A stretch of 64,000 nucleotides of DNA, taken from SG8-30 sp963695085 (GTDB taxonomy: Bacteria > Pseudomonadota > Gammaproteobacteria > Steroidobacterales > Steroidobacteraceae). The stretch covers positions 370,231 through 434,230 of the forward strand of contig CAVOFV010000001.1 in the NCBI GenBank assembly GCA_963695085.1, read 5' to 3'. Under the pieces are notes generated by a model, which was not told the origin of the DNA, ran no database searches, and saw only the letters and a list, made by a program, of their open reading frames with translations. The number at the start of each line of letters is the position of its first letter. The first letter of the stretch is position 1. Positions 16,344 through 25,727 of this stretch are shown here, piece by piece. The position numbers and the translations under genes are program-made.

Positions 16344-17720
16344 TCAGCGGCGCGGCGGCAGGCCTCCGGGGAACCCGCCCGGCAGCCGGCCCCCGAACGC
16401 GCGCATCATCTTGCGCAGCCCGCCGCCCTTGAGGCGCTTCATGACCCGGGCCATCTCGCCGAACTGCTTGAGCAGGCGGTTGACGTCCTGTACCTGCACC
16501 CCCGCGCCAGCGGCGATTCGGCGGCGCCGGGAGCCCTTGACGATGTCCGGCCGGCGGCGCTCCGCAGGAGTCATCGAATCGATGATCGCGATCTGCCGGC
16601 GCAGCGACCGGTCGTCCGGCAGCAGGCCCGGCTGTCCGCCAGGCAGCATCCCCTGCGGCAGCTTGTCCATGACCGCAGCCAGTCCGCCTGCACCCTGCAG
16701 CTGCTGCAGTTGCTCGCGCAGGTCGGTCAGGTCGAGGCCGCGGCCCTTGGCGAGTTTCCGCGCCAGCGCCTCGGCCTTGTCCTGGTCCACCTGCGCATGG
16801 ACCTGCTCGACCAGCGAGACGACATCGCCCATGCCGAGGATGCGCGACGCCACGCGCTCCGGGTGAAAGACCTCGAGCGCGTCGATCTTTTCGCCGACGC
16901 CCATGAACAGGATCGGCTTGCCGGTCACGTGGCGTACCGACAGCGCCGCACCACCGCGTGCGTCGCCGTCGGCCTTGGTGAGGATGACGCCGGTCAGGGC
17001 CAGGGCCTGGTCGAACGCCCGCGCCGCGTTGACCGCGTCCTGGCCGGCCATGCTGTCGACGATGAACAGCCGCTCGAAGGACCGCGCCGCCTCGTCGACT
17101 GCGCGCACCTCGGCCATCATCGCCGCGTCCACGTGCAGCCTGCCGGCGGTGTCCAGGATAATCACGTCGTGCGCGTGCCGGCGGCCGTGCAACACGGCGG
17201 CGCGCGCGATATCGACGGCTGGTGTGGTCGGCTCAGCGGCGAAGTAATCCGCGCCCACCTGCCCGGCGAGGCGCTCGAGCTGGGTCATGGCGGCCGGCCG
17301 GTGCACGTCCGTGCTGGCCAGCAGGACCCGCTTGTTGCGCGTCTCCATCAGGTGCCGGGCGAGCTTGGCGGCGGTCGTCGTCTTGCCGGCGCCCTGCAGG
17401 CCGGCCAGCAGGATCACGACGGGTGGCTGCGCCTTGAGTTCGAGGCCGCGGCCCGGCTCGCCCATCACGGCCACGAGTTCCTCGTGGAGGATCTTGATGA
17501 ACGCCTGGCCCGGCGTCAGGCTGCGCGCGACCTCCTCGCCCACGGCGCGCACGCGCACGGCGTCGGTAAAAGCCTTGACGACCGGCACGGCCACGTCGGC
17601 CTCGAGCAGCGCCATGCGCACCTGGCGCAAGGTGTCCGCGATGTTGTCGTCGGTCAGCCGCCCGCGGCCGCGCACCGCGGTCACAGCGAGCGAAAGGCGG
17701 TCCGTGAGCGCTTGGAACAT
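16344..17720 (-). CDS. ffh: Signal recognition particle protein Ffh
   Basis: 458 residues from the start at 17720 (MFQALTDRLSLAVTAVRGRG), matching the family length of about 453. The N domain is followed by the SRP GTPase with GLQGAGKTTTAAKLARHL, DTAGRLHVD and TKADGDARGG, then the M domain with SRRRRIAAGAGVQVQDVN, the 4.5S RNA-binding helix. It carries ribosomes with membrane-protein nascent chains to FtsY. Divergent from ypjD, as in E. coli. Open sequence upstream of 17720 is not family-like. Confidence 0.96.
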   Translation of the reverse strand: MFQALTDRLSLAVTAVRGRGRLTDDNIADTLRQVRMALLEADVAVPVVKAFTDAVRVRAVGEEVARSLTPGQAFIKILHEELVAVMGEPGRGLELKAQPPVVILLAGLQGAGKTTTAAKLARHLMETRNKRVLLASTDVHRPAAMTQLERLAGQVGADYFAAEPTTPAVDIARAAVLHGRRHAHDVIILDTAGRLHVDAAMMAEVRAVDEAARSFERLFIVDSMAGQDAVNAARAFDQALALTGVILTKADGDARGGAALSVRHVTGKPILFMGVGEKIDALEVFHPERVASRILGMGDVVSLVEQVHAQVDQDKAEALARKLAKGRGLDLTDLREQLQQLQGAGGLAAVMDKLPQGMLPGGQPGLLPDDRSLRRQIAIIDSMTPAERRRPDIVKGSRRRRIAAGAGVQVQDVNRLLKQFGEMARVMKRLKGGGLRKMMRAFGGRLPGGFPGGLPPRR

Positions 17721-17771
17721 CCTGGGGCCTGCTGACGCATCGCCGATCGCTGCGCTGGATCGGCGGCGCCG

Positions 17772-17777
17772 ATTATA
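17772..17777 (-). promoter_or_regulatory. Candidate -10 box for ffh
   Basis: A perfect TATAAT on the minus strand lies 51 bp upstream of the ffh start, within the 121-bp ffh/ypjD divergent region. No good -35 hexamer is seen at 16-18 bp, so the assignment is tentative. Confidence 0.4.
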
Positions 17778-17841
17778 GGGCCTGCATATTGAGCGCGCGC
17801 TTGCCGTACAATCGCCGGCAACGCCAGCAACGAGACACCGC

Positions 17842-18642
17842 GTGTACGGCATTCTCGTCATCGCCGTGTATTTCGCCGCAGCCGCCACCGCGGCGTGGGG
17901 GGCGTGGCGCGCCCGTCTGGCCAGCGCAGCGCACGGCCCGGCGCCATACCTCGCCTGCATCGCCGTGGCCGGGCATCTGCTGTGGTTGTCCCTGACATTG
18001 CGCGCGGAGACCGGTTACGCGCTGGACATCGCCGGCAGCCTGTCGCTGTTCGGGCTGGTGGTCGGTTCGATCGGCCTGTTGCTGGCCTTCCGCCGCAACT
18101 TCCGTGCGCCTGCCGCAATCCTGCTCGCCACGGCCGGGCTGCTGGCGCTGGGTACCGGCAGCCTTTCGACGGTCCAGGAGGTGGCCCACCCGGGCTGGGC
18201 GATGGCGGCGCACATCACGCTCTCGGCGCTGGCGTTCGGGTTGATGGCGACGGCAGCGCTGCTGACCCTCGTGCTGGCCGCGCAGCAGGCCAGCCTGCGC
18301 AGCCGCCGCCCGGCCGGCTGGCTCGCCGCGCTGCCGCCGATGGAGAGCATGGAGCACGCCGTCTTCACGCTGCTGGGGGTCGGATTCGTCGCGTTGTCCA
18401 CGACGCTGCTGATCGGCGCATTCTTCGTCACCGACCTGTTCGCGCAGCGGCTCGCACACAAGGTGACGCTGGCATTGATTGCGTGGGCGATCTTCGGCGT
18501 GCTGCTGCTGGGCCGTCACCGCTTCGGCTGGCGCGGCCGCAAGGCCACGCGACTGGTGCTGGCCGGCTTCGTCTTCCTGGCAATGTCGTACCTGTTGACC
18601 AAGTTCATCCTCGAGGAGGTGCTGGGGCGGCACTGGGGCTGA
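17842..18642 (+). CDS. ypjD: CcsA/CytC-assembly family inner-membrane protein YpjD
   Basis: A 266-residue protein with eight predicted membrane helices, first helix MYGILVIAVYFAAAATAAWG. It shows the cytochrome c assembly family pattern, with a conserved histidine in EVAHPGWAMAAHITLS and another near LAHKVTLALIAW. Divergent from ffh and followed by a CBS-domain transporter gene, the same order as ffh-ypjD-yfjD in E. coli, where ypjD (corE) and yfjD (corB) have been linked to divalent-cation phenotypes. The GTG at 17842 is the start that gives a complete first helix. Confidence 0.87.
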   Translation: MYGILVIAVYFAAAATAAWGAWRARLASAAHGPAPYLACIAVAGHLLWLSLTLRAETGYALDIAGSLSLFGLVVGSIGLLLAFRRNFRAPAAILLATAGLLALGTGSLSTVQEVAHPGWAMAAHITLSALAFGLMATAALLTLVLAAQQASLRSRRPAGWLAALPPMESMEHAVFTLLGVGFVALSTTLLIGAFFVTDLFAQRLAHKVTLALIAWAIFGVLLLGRHRFGWRGRKATRLVLAGFVFLAMSYLLTKFILEEVLGRHWG

Positions 18643-18690
18643 CGCGTCCGGGCATGCCTTCCTTGACGCCGGGGCGCAGCGCTTGCTGCA

Positions 18691-19929
18691 ATGCGGTTGC
18701 CCTGGCCACAAGACCCACACAGATTGAGTAGCCTGCCCGCCAGTTCCCTCGCCGCAACCGCCCTGGTTGCGTTGCTCGCCGTACTGCTGGCGTTGTTCGA
18801 GGCGGCGCTGACCTCGCTGACCAGGATCCGGCAGCCGCACGGCGTGCCACCCGCCGAGTCCGGCATGATCGCGCGCGTTGCGGCGGACCCGTCCCGCGCA
18901 CGACGCGCCGCCGTCATCGTGCGCGTGACCCTGCTGGCCGCCATGCTGATGCTCGCCGCCGCCGGCTGGGCAGGCGGCTCGGCCTGGCCCGCCCTCGCGG
19001 CCGCCATCACGCTGTCGGTGCTGCACCTGCTGGAGCAGCAGGGCCAATTGCGGTTGTTCGGCGCCCGCGCGCCGTGGCTGGCGGCAGCGGCCGCCGCCGT
19101 GCTGGGTCCGTTGTCAACGCTGTTGCCGGCAGCCCGCCCGGGGGCCGCGGAGCCGGACGACCAGGCTTCGGCGGCCGGCGCGCTGGAGGACCTGGCCGAC
19201 CTGTTCGCGACCGCGCCGGAAGACCGCCAGCGCATGGTGCAGGCATTGCTCGACCTGGAACAGTCCACGGTCGAGGACATCATGGTCCCGCGCAGTGACG
19301 TCGTCGGCGTGGACCTGCGCGCCGACTGGGACGACATCATCAGCCTGCTGGCGCACACGCCGCACACGCGCTTGCCGCTGTACGACGGCGACCTGCAGCA
19401 CGTGATCGGCGTGTTGCACATGAAGCGCATCGCCAACGAACTGGCATCCGGCCGGCTGACCCGTGCGCGCCTGCGGGAACTGGCCGGTCGCCGCGAGACA
19501 TTCTTCATCCCCGAAGGCACCAATCTGCAGGCCCAGCTGATGGCATTCCGCAAGCTGCGGCGCCGGATAGCCTTTGTGGTGGACGAATACGGCGACGTGC
19601 TCGGGCTGGTGGCGCTCGAGGACATCCTCGAGGAGATCGTCGGCGAGTTCACGACCCAGCCGGGCTCGCAGCAACGCCACATCCAGGCGCAGGCCGACGG
19701 CAGTTTCCTCGTGACCGGCAGCGCTGCCGTCCGCGGGCTCAACAAGGCGCTGGGCTGGAACCTGCCGACCGACGGCCCGAAGACCCTGTCGGGCCTGATC
19801 GTCGAGTGCCTCGAGACGATTCCCGGGCGCGGCACTCGCCTGCAGCTCGGCGCGCATCGCGTCGAAATCCTGCAGGTCGGCGACAACATGGTGCGCACGG
19901 CCCGCGTGTGGCCGGCCGCAGAGGATTGA
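18691..19929 (+). CDS. CorB/HlyC-type protein with CBS pair and CorC_HlyC domain
   Basis: 412 residues. The N-terminal half has hydrophobic helices interrupted by Ala/Gly-rich loops and is short for a full DUF21 domain. The C-terminal half has a CBS pair starting TVEDIMVPRSDVVGVDL, including VLHMKRIANEL and AFVVDEYGDVLGLVALEDIL, then a CorC_HlyC domain (GSFLVTGSAAVRGLNKAL). The position after ypjD matches E. coli yfjD/corB, a putative Mg2+/Co2+ transport protein. Start assignment is uncertain, as a TTG at 18724 would remove 11 residues before the first helix. Confidence 0.87.
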   Translation: MRLPWPQDPHRLSSLPASSLAATALVALLAVLLALFEAALTSLTRIRQPHGVPPAESGMIARVAADPSRARRAAVIVRVTLLAAMLMLAAAGWAGGSAWPALAAAITLSVLHLLEQQGQLRLFGARAPWLAAAAAAVLGPLSTLLPAARPGAAEPDDQASAAGALEDLADLFATAPEDRQRMVQALLDLEQSTVEDIMVPRSDVVGVDLRADWDDIISLLAHTPHTRLPLYDGDLQHVIGVLHMKRIANELASGRLTRARLRELAGRRETFFIPEGTNLQAQLMAFRKLRRRIAFVVDEYGDVLGLVALEDILEEIVGEFTTQPGSQQRHIQAQADGSFLVTGSAAVRGLNKALGWNLPTDGPKTLSGLIVECLETIPGRGTRLQLGAHRVEILQVGDNMVRTARVWPAAED

Positions 19930-19994
19930 TCCGGCCACGACGCGCTGCCGGCGTCATTCTGCGGGGGGCCGGCGCCGGCGGGGCGCGCACGCGA

Positions 19995-21350
19995 TCACTT
20001 CAGCGCCGCGACCGCCTCCGACAGCCTGGTGACGCCCGTCACCTGCATGCCTTCCATGCGCTTGCGCGGCTCGTTGGCGCGCGGCACGACGGCGCGCCGG
20101 AAGCCGTGCTTGGCGGCCTCTCGCAAGCGTTCCTCGCCGAACGGGACGGGCCGGATCTCGCCGGCCAGGCCGACCTCCCCGAAACTGACCAGTTCCTGCG
20201 GCAAGGCCCGGTTTTCGAGGCTGGACAGGGCGGCCAGCAGGACCGGCAGGTCGGCGGCCGTCTCCCCCAGGCGCACGCCGCCGACCACGTTGACGAACAC
20301 GTCGTGGCTGTGCAGCGCCAGGCCGGCGTGACGATGCAGCACCGCCAGCAGCATGGCGACGCGGTTGGCGTCGAGCCCCACTGCGACGCGCCGCGGGTTG
20401 GCAGCGTTGCTCGCGTCCACCAGCGCCTGCACCTCGATGAGCATCTGCCGCGTGCCCTCGCGGGCGACCGTGACGACCGAACCGGCGACCGGTTCCTCGT
20501 GGCGGGACAGGAAGATCGCCGACGGATTCCGCACTTCCTGGAGGCCGTGCTCGCCCATCGCGAACACGCCGATCTCGTTGGCCGCGCCAAACCGGTTCTT
20601 GACCGCGCGAACGATGCGGTAGCGGCTGCCGGAATCGCTCTCGAAGTACAGCACCGCATCCACCATGTGCTCGAGCACGCGCGGCCCGGCGATGACGCCT
20701 TCCTTGGTGACGTGGCCGATCAGCAGCACGGCGGCACCGGACCGCTTGGCGTGCCCGACCAGCCGCGCGGCGCATTCCCGCAGCTGCGACACCGAGCCAG
20801 CGGCGGACTCGACGGAATCCGCGGTCATGGTCTGGATCGAATCGATGACGAGCACCCGCGTGCCCGCGGCGGCGGCCTGCTCGAGCACGCTCTCGACGGC
20901 AGTTTCCGCAAGCAGCTGCAGCGGCGCAGCGGCCACGCCCAGGCGCTGCGCCCGCAGCCCGACCTGCCGCACTGACTCCTCGCCGGTCGCATACAGCACC
21001 GGGACGTCCGCGGCGAGTGCGGCGCCGGCCTGCAGCAGCAGCGTGGACTTGCCGATGCCGGGCTCGCCGCCGATCAGCGTCACCGAGCCCGCGACGAGCC
21101 CGCCGCCCAGCACCCGGTCGAATTCCGCGAGGCCGGTCTCGAGCCGCGGCGCGTCCTCGGCCGCGACTTCCGCCATGCCGCGGGCGGCTTGCCCGCCGGA
21201 CGCCCGGGCCGTGCGATGGCGCCGCTCGGCGGCGGGTGGATGATATGCGCTCAGCGTGTTCCACTCGCTGCAGGCCGGGCACTGGCCCTGCCAGCGGGGC
21301 GAGTCGGAACCGCAACTGGAGCACACGAAGACGGTGCGGGTCTTGGCCAT
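19995..21350 (-). CDS. radA: DNA repair protein RadA
   Basis: A 451-residue RadA, the standard length. The N-terminal C4 zinc finger is FVCSSCGSDSPRWQGQCPAC, followed by a RecA-like ATPase (GGEPGIGKSTLLLQ, DSIQTMTADSVESAAGSVSQ), the RadA-specific KNRFG motif near residue 255 and a Lon-protease-like C-terminal domain (VGLAGEIRPV). It assists recombination by driving branch migration of RecA intermediates. It is divergent from the kinase cassette. Confidence 0.96.
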   Translation of the reverse strand: MAKTRTVFVCSSCGSDSPRWQGQCPACSEWNTLSAYHPPAAERRHRTARASGGQAARGMAEVAAEDAPRLETGLAEFDRVLGGGLVAGSVTLIGGEPGIGKSTLLLQAGAALAADVPVLYATGEESVRQVGLRAQRLGVAAAPLQLLAETAVESVLEQAAAAGTRVLVIDSIQTMTADSVESAAGSVSQLRECAARLVGHAKRSGAAVLLIGHVTKEGVIAGPRVLEHMVDAVLYFESDSGSRYRIVRAVKNRFGAANEIGVFAMGEHGLQEVRNPSAIFLSRHEEPVAGSVVTVAREGTRQMLIEVQALVDASNAANPRRVAVGLDANRVAMLLAVLHRHAGLALHSHDVFVNVVGGVRLGETAADLPVLLAALSSLENRALPQELVSFGEVGLAGEIRPVPFGEERLREAAKHGFRRAVVPRANEPRKRMEGMQVTGVTRLSEAVAALK

Positions 21351-21494
21351 GGGTGAGCGTCTTCAGGGGTCACGGATGCTAGCACGCGCCCCGGCCGGAC
21401 TGCGCCGTGGTTCAAGGAACGGGCTGCAAGTCCTTGGAAATGTTGCTCAAGAGGTTTCGGAACCGCCGTCATCCGACTATCATTCCGGGATGTT

Positions 21495-22520
21495 GTGCCA
21501 CAACCCCGGGTGTTGCGCGTGACGGGCGGGTCTAGCCTGGGCCGTTGGCTGCGTCGTTCCACCGCAGGCGACACCGCTCGCCAGGACCGGTCCGGGAAAG
21601 GCAACCAGCCCGGCTTCGAGGCACGGGCGGAAGCGCTCGAAACAGGCCAACGCGCGGCATCCAGCGCTGCGCTCACCCCCGGCCAGTTGTTCGGCCCGTA
21701 CCGGGTCGAGAAGGAAGTCGGACGCGGCGCGATGGCGGCCGTGTACCGCTGCACGGACGAGCGCGACGGGCGCATCATCGCGCTCAAGGTTCTCTCGCTC
21801 GGCGACGACTGGCCTGAAGACCGGCTCGAGGAAGCCAAGTTGCGACTGCAGCGCGAAGCGGAAGCCACGGCGCGCATCCAGCATCCTGACATCGTGGACG
21901 TGTATGAAGCCGGCGAGTACGACGGGCTCGTGTACCTCACCATGGAGTTCGTCGAGGGCGTCAGCCTGACGACGCATACCCGGCAGGGCGCGCTGCTGCC
22001 GCCGCGCATGGTGACCGAAATGTGCGCACGGGTGGCGGATGCGCTGCACTTCGCGCACCAGCGCGGCATCATGCACCGCGACATCAAGCCGGCCAACATC
22101 GTCTTCGACCAGAAGAACCGGCGCATTCGCGTCATGGACTTCGGCGTGGCGCGCTTTGCCGACAGTCAGGCCACGCGCACCGGCATCGTGCTGGGCTCGC
22201 CGTCCTACCTGACGCCCGAACAGCTCGACGGCCGCAAGGTCGTGCCGCAATCGGACCTGTTTTCGCTTGGCGTTTCGCTGTTCCAGCTGCTGACCGGCCA
22301 GCTGCCGTTCCGCGCCGATTCGATGCCGTCGCTCATGCATCGCATTGCGGTCGAACCGCACCCGCCGCTGCGGACGATCCGGCCCGACCTGCCGGACTCC
22401 CTGGCCCGGATCATCGACATCGCCTTGCGCAAGGATCCCGACGCGCGGTTCGCGTCCGGCGCCGACATGGCCCAGGCGCTGCGCGACTGCGGCCGCACCA
22501 TCAGCCCGAGCCTGCGCTGA
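21495..22520 (+). CDS. Hanks-type serine/threonine protein kinase
   Basis: About 341 residues. A 60-residue N-terminal extension precedes a complete kinase domain: Gly-loop GRGAMAAVY, ATP lysine in IIALKVLSL, catalytic loop MHRDIKPANIVF, metal motif MDFGVARF and activation segment GSPSYLTPEQLDG. No transmembrane or PASTA segment follows, so it is cytoplasmic. GTG codons at 21495, 21510 and 21519 are all possible starts. Its stop overlaps the phosphatase start (TGATG), giving tight coupling with its presumed antagonist. Substrates are unknown; the FHA protein two genes on is a candidate. Confidence 0.92.
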   Translation: MPQPRVLRVTGGSSLGRWLRRSTAGDTARQDRSGKGNQPGFEARAEALETGQRAASSAALTPGQLFGPYRVEKEVGRGAMAAVYRCTDERDGRIIALKVLSLGDDWPEDRLEEAKLRLQREAEATARIQHPDIVDVYEAGEYDGLVYLTMEFVEGVSLTTHTRQGALLPPRMVTEMCARVADALHFAHQRGIMHRDIKPANIVFDQKNRRIRVMDFGVARFADSQATRTGIVLGSPSYLTPEQLDGRKVVPQSDLFSLGVSLFQLLTGQLPFRADSMPSLMHRIAVEPHPPLRTIRPDLPDSLARIIDIALRKDPDARFASGADMAQALRDCGRTISPSLR

Positions 22521-23356
22521 TGGGCCGCTACATGACGCTCAAGAGCAGGCTGAGATCGGTGGGTCTCACGGATACCGGCAAGGTCCGCGAGCACAACGAA
22601 GACTCGATCGCCATGGACGCCGACATCGGCCTGTTCGTGCTGGCCGACGGCATGGGCGGCTACAACGCCGGCGAGGTCGCGAGCGGCATTGCGGTCAAGA
22701 CCATCATGAATCTCGTGCGCGAGGCCTATGCGATCCAGGACCTGAGCGGCACCGACAAGGCGACCGGACTGAGCCGGCCGGCCGTCATCCTGCGGGATGC
22801 CATCGCGCGCGCCAACAAGATCATCCACCACACGGCCAAGAGCCAGGAACAGTGCGAGGGCATGGGCACGACCATCGTGGCCGGCCTGTTCCACGACAAC
22901 CGCGTGATCATTGCGCACGTCGGCGACTCACGCATGTACCGCCTGCGGGGCGACCGGTTCGAGCAGGTCACGATGGACCACTCCCTGTTGCAGGAACTGG
23001 TCGACCGGGGTTTTTACACGCCGGAAGAGGCCCAGCGGGTCACAAACAAGAACTATGTGACGCGCGCCCTCGGCGTGGAGGCTTCGGCCGATATAGAAAT
23101 ACATGAAGAGCCGGTGCATCGCGGAGATTTCCTCGTGCTGTGCTCGGACGGCCTGAGCGACATGGTCGAGGACGAGGATATTCACTTAACAATCAGTACT
23201 TTTGGTGTAAATCTTGATACTGTGTCGAAGCAACTGGTGCAGTTGGCCAACGACAATGGCGGTCGGGACAATATCTCGGTCATGCTGATACAGGTCCTCG
23301 ACCTGTTCCCCGCCAGAAAGGGCATACTTGACAGAATACTGGCCTGGTTCGGCTAA
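22520..23356 (+). CDS. PP2C-family (Stp1-type) protein phosphatase
   Basis: 278 residues from an ATG overlapping the kinase stop. Metal-binding PP2C motifs are complete: REHNEDS, LADGMGGYNAGEVAS, GMGTTIVAGLF, HVGDSRMYRLRGD, VLCSDGLSDMVEDEDIH and NGGRDNISVMLIQV. An insert after NLVREAYAIQ (about residues 72-90) is longer than in minimal members. It should remove phosphate from Ser/Thr residues modified by the neighbouring kinase. The last 20 residues, FPARKGILDRILAWFG, form an amphipathic helix that may touch the membrane. Confidence 0.93.
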   Translation: MGRYMTLKSRLRSVGLTDTGKVREHNEDSIAMDADIGLFVLADGMGGYNAGEVASGIAVKTIMNLVREAYAIQDLSGTDKATGLSRPAVILRDAIARANKIIHHTAKSQEQCEGMGTTIVAGLFHDNRVIIAHVGDSRMYRLRGDRFEQVTMDHSLLQELVDRGFYTPEEAQRVTNKNYVTRALGVEASADIEIHEEPVHRGDFLVLCSDGLSDMVEDEDIHLTISTFGVNLDTVSKQLVQLANDNGGRDNISVMLIQVLDLFPARKGILDRILAWFG

Positions 23357-23374
23357 ATTGCGGCGAGGATACCC

Positions 23375-24067
23375 ATGGCGCGCTTGATCTTGAGTCTCGA
23401 TGGCCAGGTACTGGCCGAATACAACATGACGAAGGAGCGATACACGCTGGGCCGGCTCCCGGACAACGACGTGCGGCTGGACAACCCGGCGGTCAGCGGT
23501 CACCACGGGCTGATCATCAACATCCTGAACGACTCGTTTCTCGAGGACCTGAACAGCACCAACGGGACCTACGTCAACGGCAAGCTGATCAAGAAACACG
23601 CCCTGCAGCACGGCGACGTCGTGACCATCGGGCACCACCACCTGCGCTTCGTGGACAGCCAGGAAGTGGACGCCGACGACGAGTTCGAGCGGACCATGGT
23701 CATCGGTCCGGGACAAGTCGACGAAGAGCGGCTGCTGGCAGCGGTTGCGGCCAGGCCCGCCGCAGCACCGGCCGCCGCCGCCACCCGCCAGGCGCCGCTC
23801 GCCGCCAAGCTGCAGGTGCTGTCCGGGCAGTTTGCGGGACGCGAGCTGGTTCTGGCCAAGGCGTTGACCACGCTGGGCCGACCCGGCATCCAGGTCGCGG
23901 CCATCACCCGGCGTGCAGACGGCTACGCAATCGTGCACGTAGAAAGCGCCAGGCCGGGAGACTACCCGCTGGTCAACGGCCAGCGGATCGGCCCGCAGGC
24001 CCGCCGGCTGTCGGACAACGATGTCATCACGCTGGCCGGCGTCAAGATGGGGTTCTTCGAAGGCTGA
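23375..24067 (+). CDS. Double FHA-domain protein
   Basis: 230 residues. The first FHA domain (about 5-95) shows YTLGRLPDNDVRLDNPAVSG, HHGLI and NSTNGTYVNGK, the standard phosphothreonine-binding residues. An Ala-rich linker at about 125-145 leads to a second, weaker FHA-like fold with GRELVLAKALTTLGRP, VNGQRIG and LSDNDVITLAGVKMGF, in which the Ser-x-x-His signature is not obvious. Third gene of the kinase-phosphatase-FHA cassette, 18 bp after the phosphatase. It probably reads the kinase's phosphorylation; downstream partners are not encoded nearby. Confidence 0.88.
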   Translation: MARLILSLDGQVLAEYNMTKERYTLGRLPDNDVRLDNPAVSGHHGLIINILNDSFLEDLNSTNGTYVNGKLIKKHALQHGDVVTIGHHHLRFVDSQEVDADDEFERTMVIGPGQVDEERLLAAVAARPAAAPAAAATRQAPLAAKLQVLSGQFAGRELVLAKALTTLGRPGIQVAAITRRADGYAIVHVESARPGDYPLVNGQRIGPQARRLSDNDVITLAGVKMGFFEG

Positions 24068-24092
24068 CCCCGACCGTCAGGGCTGACCCGGG

Positions 24093-24112
24093 ACCCGGCC
24101 TCAGCGCCGGGT
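24093..24112 (+). terminator. GC-rich hairpin after the FHA gene
   Basis: A 7-bp perfect stem ACCCGGC / GCCGGGT with a six-base loop lies 25 bp after the FHA stop. No T-run follows, so it is a weak terminator candidate only. Nothing else is recognised in the stretch 24113-24196. Confidence 0.3.
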
Positions 24113-24196
24113 TCGTGCCGTGCGGTCATGGCGACTGGCGCAGGGCCAGGCAGGCCTCGTACGCCTCCTGGCACGAGGCACCCGCCATGCAGGATG

Positions 24197-24607
24197 TTAC
24201 GTTCCCCGCAAGGCCTCGGCGACCCGCAACAAACGCGACCTGGCCTCGCCGCCGACCTCGCGCAGCACGGCCGACGTTGCAAGGTCGCCGACGGTCATCA
24301 TGACGCCCGGATCGGCAATGCGCACGACCGCCGACCCAGGGGTCGTCTCCTCCACGGTGACATTGCACGGCAGCATCAGGCCCACGTCTGCGCGCGCCGC
24401 AAGCGCCTTGTGCGCCAGCGCCGGATTGCAGGCGCCCAGGATCACGTAGGGCCTGAATTCGACGCCGATCTTCTTCTTCAGCGTCTCCTGCACGTCGATG
24501 CGCGTCAGTACGCCGAAACCCTCCACCTGCAGCGCCTGCGTCACGCGGTCTATCGCTGCATCCAGCGGCAGCCGCAACGTTGCCTCCAGTTCCGTTTGGT
24601 TCATCAT
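24197..24607 (-). CDS. DUF302-domain protein
   Basis: 136 residues covering one DUF302 domain: EGFGVLTRIDVQETLKKKIG, YVILGACNPALAHKAL, and LMLPCNVTVEE. The paired Cys residues in GACNP and LPCNV are typical of the family. Cytoplasmic; no signal peptide. The function is unknown; DUF302 genes are often found near sulfur or heavy-metal genes, which is not the case here. It follows alr by 36 bp and is probably co-transcribed. Confidence 0.87.
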   Translation of the reverse strand: MMNQTELEATLRLPLDAAIDRVTQALQVEGFGVLTRIDVQETLKKKIGVEFRPYVILGACNPALAHKALAARADVGLMLPCNVTVEETTPGSAVVRIADPGVMMTVGDLATSAVLREVGGEARSRLLRVAEALRGT

Positions 24608-24643
24608 GCTGTCTCCCCTGCAGTTGGCGGCGAGCTGCCGCGA

Positions 24644-25720
24644 TCAGCGCACGTCGAGGTGCACGCGCTGACTGACGTTGCAGATCAGTTCGTACGGAAT
24701 CGTACCGGCGCCACGGGCGATGTCCTCGACCGGCAGGCCGGCGCCCCACAGCGTCACCGGGTCACCCACGGAAACCTGCGGCAGGGTCGTGACGTCGACG
24801 GCAATCATGTCCATGGATACGCGCCCGCACAGCGCCGCCTGGTGTCCGTTGACCAGCACTGGCGTGCCGGACGCCGTATTGCGCGGGTAACCGTCGCCAT
24901 AGCCGGCCGCGGCGATCGCCATCCGCGTGGGCTGCCCGGCGCGCCACTCGCCGCCGTAGCCGACCCGTTCGCCCGCAGCGACATCCTTGACGGCCACCAC
25001 GCGCGTCGTCAGCGTCATCGCCGGCTTCAGGCCGAGCTCGGCCGCGCTTCGATCCTGAAACGGCGAGACGCCGTACAGCATCAGCCCGGGCCGCACCCAG
25101 TCGCCGCGCGCCCGCGCACAGGCAATCGTGGCAGCCGAATTGGCGATGCTGCGTTCGCCGGGGACGCCCGCGGTCAGGCGATCGAACAGGTCGAGCTGCG
25201 CGCGGGTGACCTCGCCGCTGCGCTCGTCGGCACAGGCCAGGTGGGTGACGAGGGTCAGCGGCCTGGCGACGGCGGCGCAGGCCTCGAGGCGCGCCAGCGC
25301 GCCCGGCACCTGTTCCGGCCTGAAGCCAAGGCGGTTCATTCCGGTATCGACCTTCAACCAGATGCTGAAGCGCGCCTCGCCACGGTTGCCTTCCAGCAGC
25401 GCCAGCTGCGCTGCATCGTGCACCATGATGTCGAAGCCGTAGTGTGCTGCCTGCGCCAGCTCCTCCGCAGCGAACACGCCTTCCAGCAGCAGGATGCGAT
25501 GCCGCAGGCCGGCCGCACGCAGGGCGATTCCCTCGCCGAGGCGGGCCACCGCAAAGCCGTCGGCGCCGGCCAGCGCGACGGCGGACGGCACGATGCCATG
25601 GCCGTAGGCGTTGGCCTTGATCACCGCCAGGACACGGCTGCCGGGCGCGATTTCGCGCACGCGCGCCAGGTTGTGGCGCAGCGCGGTGGTGTCGACGATG
25701 GCACGGATGATCGGCGTCAT
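24644..25720 (-). CDS. alr: Alanine racemase
   Basis: 358 residues, nearly the same as E. coli Alr (359). The PLP lysine is in VLAVIKANAYGHG near residue 35, the tyrosine base is in AGERVGYGGEWRA near 255, and the C-terminal beta domain has GRVSMDMIAVDVT. It interconverts L- and D-alanine for peptidoglycan. The ATG at 25720 was chosen because it lies 7 bp past the dnaB stop and gives the family N-terminus; an upstream start at 25747 would overlap dnaB. The dnaB-alr order is common in gammaproteobacteria. Confidence 0.95.
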   Translation of the reverse strand: MTPIIRAIVDTTALRHNLARVREIAPGSRVLAVIKANAYGHGIVPSAVALAGADGFAVARLGEGIALRAAGLRHRILLLEGVFAAEELAQAAHYGFDIMVHDAAQLALLEGNRGEARFSIWLKVDTGMNRLGFRPEQVPGALARLEACAAVARPLTLVTHLACADERSGEVTRAQLDLFDRLTAGVPGERSIANSAATIACARARGDWVRPGLMLYGVSPFQDRSAAELGLKPAMTLTTRVVAVKDVAAGERVGYGGEWRAGQPTRMAIAAAGYGDGYPRNTASGTPVLVNGHQAALCGRVSMDMIAVDVTTLPQVSVGDPVTLWGAGLPVEDIARGAGTIPYELICNVSQRVHLDVR

Positions 25721-25727
25721 GCCGCGT

